A DNA stretch of 7,343 nucleotides, taken from contig JAFABO010000038.1 in assembly GCA_023426005.1 (NCBI GenBank), forward strand, positions 1-7,343, read 5' to 3'. The notes under the pieces were generated by a model. That model saw only the letters and a list, made by a program, of their open reading frames with translations, searched no databases and had not been told where the DNA came from. Origin of the DNA: Bacillota bacterium (GTDB taxonomy: Bacteria > Bacillota > Clostridia > Acetivibrionales > DSM-1351). This document shows, in pieces, positions 5,558 through 7,343 of this stretch. The position numbers were made by a program, and so were the translations under genes. Position 1 is the first letter of the stretch. Every line of letters begins with the position of its first letter.

Positions 5558-7264
5558 TTATTTTGCCTGTGCATACCATTCGTTAACTTCTTTTGTAATT
5601 TGGTCTCCGCCGAGTTTCTTCCAATCTGAAACAAATTTATCAAAGGAATCAATGGAGGCGCCCATTATAATCTTTGTAAATACTTCATCTTCCATAGCTT
5701 CAAGTGTCGCCTGCTTCTCAACCATAGTAGGTGTCGGAGAACCGTAGAACAGATTTGTCAGCAGATTGTTGCTGTCAACATATTTGCCTATGACATCACT
5801 GCTGGAAGGTGTACCGAATATTCTTTCATCACCCCAGAAATTTCTGTCTCCGGCTTTGGATTTCAGTATCTTGTCATAGTAGCCTGCTTCTTCGGCATTC
5901 AAGATTGAAGGATCATTGGTTTCCATAGCCTTTAATACGTTATTGTGGGCATTGAGGTTTTTGAGCGCCGGTTCAACAGATATTAATGAGTATTGCCATA
6001 CAGCTATACCATTAGGTGTTACACCGAATTTGTCATTTCTGGCCTTGGCTTCAGGTGAATTATCAGTCTTATAGCCTATGCAGCCTTCTTCAAGCAATTT
6101 CATAATGGCTTCAGGATTTTTGGAGTTCTTGTTAACTGCAAAGTACCTTGTAACGGGCATCGAGGTAACAGGTATTGCAGGCTTGTCGTCTATTGACACC
6201 AGTTCGATTGCCTCCCATTCGGCATTCGGATCATTGATGGCGTTATCCTTGAGGAAGGCGCCGGGTGAGGATAATCCGCCATAGGTAATACCAACTTTAC
6301 CTGCTGAAACCGTTTCTGTAACCTTAGCTCTGTCTTTAACACCGAATTCCTTGTCCAAAAGACCGCTTTTGTACATGTTCTGTAACTCCTGCAATGTTGT
6401 CTTGACCTGCGGCTGGATTGAACCATATGCCGCATTCCCCGATTCATCCTTTATCCATCTTCTGGGATAAGCATGATAACCTGCAAACAGGCCGGCTGCC
6501 GATGCATGTTTATTATTTGTATCAAGAAAATTTTTAACAAGTGCAAGACCGATTGTATCGTTTTTACCGTTTTTGTCAGGATCGTTCTTTGTAAAAGCTT
6601 CGGCCACAGCATACAATTCCTGTAGAGTCTTAGGCACCTCAAGACCAAGGTTTTTCAGCCAGTCTGCTCTTATATAGAGAATTTGCAGATTGTCCACTGA
6701 TGATGCCGTACTTGGTATTGCCATAAGTCTACCGTTTATTTTTGCAGAATCAAAGCTTGCCTTGTCCTGCTCTAATATACTCTTCGTAAAATCTGAAGTA
6801 TTATTCTTATACAAGTCTGTCAAATCATAGAGTATGTCGTTTTCTGCCAGCTCAATCAACTGTTTGTTTCTAAGCCACATAATATCGGGCAGGTCTCCCG
6901 AAGCAACAGATATATTCAATTTCTGGTCAAACTGCTCTTCAGGAACAGTCCAAACATACTTTAGATTTATACCGAAGTCTTCCTTATAGTGTTTCATATA
7001 AACATTATTTTCAATACTTTCACCCGGTTCAAATTCAATACCGTTGTTAAGGTATCTCCATGCCGTCAAATCAATTTCAGGTGTGTATTTAGCCAAAAGA
7101 TCCGCGGGTTTCTGATCAACTGCTGCTGTTGAGGAAGCGGCTGAAGAACCGCTTGAGGTTGCTTCACTGGTCTTGCTGTCATTACTGCCGCAAGCTGCCA
7201 TTGAAACTGTCATCACAGCTGCCAATGAAAGAGCTGCCAGTCGGGTTAAAGAAAATCTTTTCAT
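5558..7264 (-). CDS. Extracellular solute-binding lipoprotein of an oligosaccharide ABC importer (LplA/YtcQ-like)
   Basis: This is a 568-residue receptor anchored to the outer face of the membrane that delivers oligosaccharides to a MalF/MalG-type permease pair. Seen: a basic start MKRF, a hydrophobic segment (about 8-23), a lipobox SMAAC with the lipidated Cys25, then a Ser/Ala/Thr-rich linker (27-50). The mature domain shows the pattern of large family-1 binding proteins: VASGDLPDIMW (120-130), NGRLMAIP (177-184), YIRADWLKNLGLEVPKT (197-213), and a calcium-loop-like DPDKNGKND (228-236) before TIGLAL, as is usual in the LplA/YtcQ/lipoprotein group of about 500-570 residues. The start is supported by GGAGGG (7275-7270), 5 nt before the ATG. 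It is followed by an intrinsic terminator, so it may be made in excess of the downstream enzymes. The permeases and ATPase are not in the window. In B. subtilis, lplA shares an operon with the alpha-galacturonidase gene lplD, which fits the GH4 gene here. Role is secure; ligand is inferred. Confidence 0.93.
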   Translation of the reverse strand: MKRFSLTRLAALSLAAVMTVSMAACGSNDSKTSEATSSGSSAASSTAAVDQKPADLLAKYTPEIDLTAWRYLNNGIEFEPGESIENNVYMKHYKEDFGINLKYVWTVPEEQFDQKLNISVASGDLPDIMWLRNKQLIELAENDILYDLTDLYKNNTSDFTKSILEQDKASFDSAKINGRLMAIPSTASSVDNLQILYIRADWLKNLGLEVPKTLQELYAVAEAFTKNDPDKNGKNDTIGLALVKNFLDTNNKHASAAGLFAGYHAYPRRWIKDESGNAAYGSIQPQVKTTLQELQNMYKSGLLDKEFGVKDRAKVTETVSAGKVGITYGGLSSPGAFLKDNAINDPNAEWEAIELVSIDDKPAIPVTSMPVTRYFAVNKNSKNPEAIMKLLEEGCIGYKTDNSPEAKARNDKFGVTPNGIAVWQYSLISVEPALKNLNAHNNVLKAMETNDPSILNAEEAGYYDKILKSKAGDRNFWGDERIFGTPSSSDVIGKYVDSNNLLTNLFYGSPTPTMVEKQATLEAMEDEVFTKIIMGASIDSFDKFVSDWKKLGGDQITKEVNEWYAQAK

Positions 7265-7291
7265 AAGTTCCCTCCGATTTTATTTGTTTAC

Positions 7292-7301
7292 TGAGGCCTC
7301 A
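7292..7301. repeat. Palindrome TGAGGCCTCA at the predicted transcription start
   Basis: A perfect 10-bp palindrome sits 5 bp downstream of the predicted -10 box. The position would suit an operator, but the arms do not extend further and no regulator gene is in the window, so this is tentative. Confidence 0.25.
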
Positions 7302-7306
7302 ACTTT

Positions 7307-7335
7307 ATTATAGGACCCCTAAGTTCTTCAAACAA
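7307..7335 (-). promoter_or_regulatory. Probable sigma-A promoter for the binding-protein gene
   Basis: A perfect -10 TATAAT (7312-7307) is preceded, with a 17-nt spacer, by TTGTTT (7335-7330), which keeps the important TTG of the -35 box. Transcription would start near 7300, giving a leader of about 35 nt with the GGAGGG site. It suggests the binding protein can be transcribed independently of any permease genes upstream. Confidence 0.5.
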
Positions 7336-7343
7336 TATTCATA

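Noticed and set aside
1..7343. CRISPR array, tRNA/rRNA gene, insertion sequence or prophage
   Set aside because: No spaced direct repeats, cloverleaf-like sequence, transposase motif or phage protein was seen on either strand.

Overview
The window is a carbohydrate-uptake and degradation locus of a low-to-mid-GC Gram-positive bacterium, most likely a clostridium of the cellulolytic or plant-polymer-degrading kind. The evidence is the strong AGGAGGTGAT-type ribosome binding sites, a lipoprotein solute-binding protein of the LplA/YtcQ kind, a rho-independent terminator, and cytoplasmic glycoside hydrolases next to the transporter gene. All convincing genes lie on the minus strand, so the locus reads from right to left. 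The species is an inference from style and was not checked by search.

Layout in reading direction: (1) 7343-7265 is a short leader with a plausible sigma-A promoter. (2) 7264-5558 encodes a 568-residue lipoprotein, the substrate receptor of an ABC importer. (3) 5517-5488 is a clear intrinsic terminator. (4) 5557-5204 is a 354-nt gap with a possible second promoter followed by a block of short G/C-rich hairpins. (5) 5203-3119 encodes a 694-residue cytoplasmic protein that looks like a six-hairpin (alpha/alpha)6 glycosidase of unassigned family. (6) 3118-2898 is a 221-nt gap with no firm signal. (7) 2897-1371 encodes a divergent cytoplasmic GH10-fold protein with both catalytic glutamates but altered substrate-binding motifs. 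(8) 1317 to the left edge encodes an NAD/metal-dependent GH4 enzyme carrying the CHEV motif described for alpha-galacturonidases (LplD type). As given, it is broken by a single -1 frameshift after codon 53, and its last residues are outside the window.

Working model: the lipoprotein captures an oligosaccharide outside the cell, permeases encoded elsewhere (probably just off the right edge) import it, and three enzymes without signal peptides take it apart in the cytoplasm. The GH4 motif and the LplA-like receptor point to an acidic sugar, most simply galacturonate. The GH10-like and six-hairpin enzymes would then cleave other linkages of the same oligosaccharide. The exact substrate cannot be read from sequence alone. 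The two divergent enzymes, paired with a CHEV-type GH4, are the best candidates for undescribed biochemistry here.
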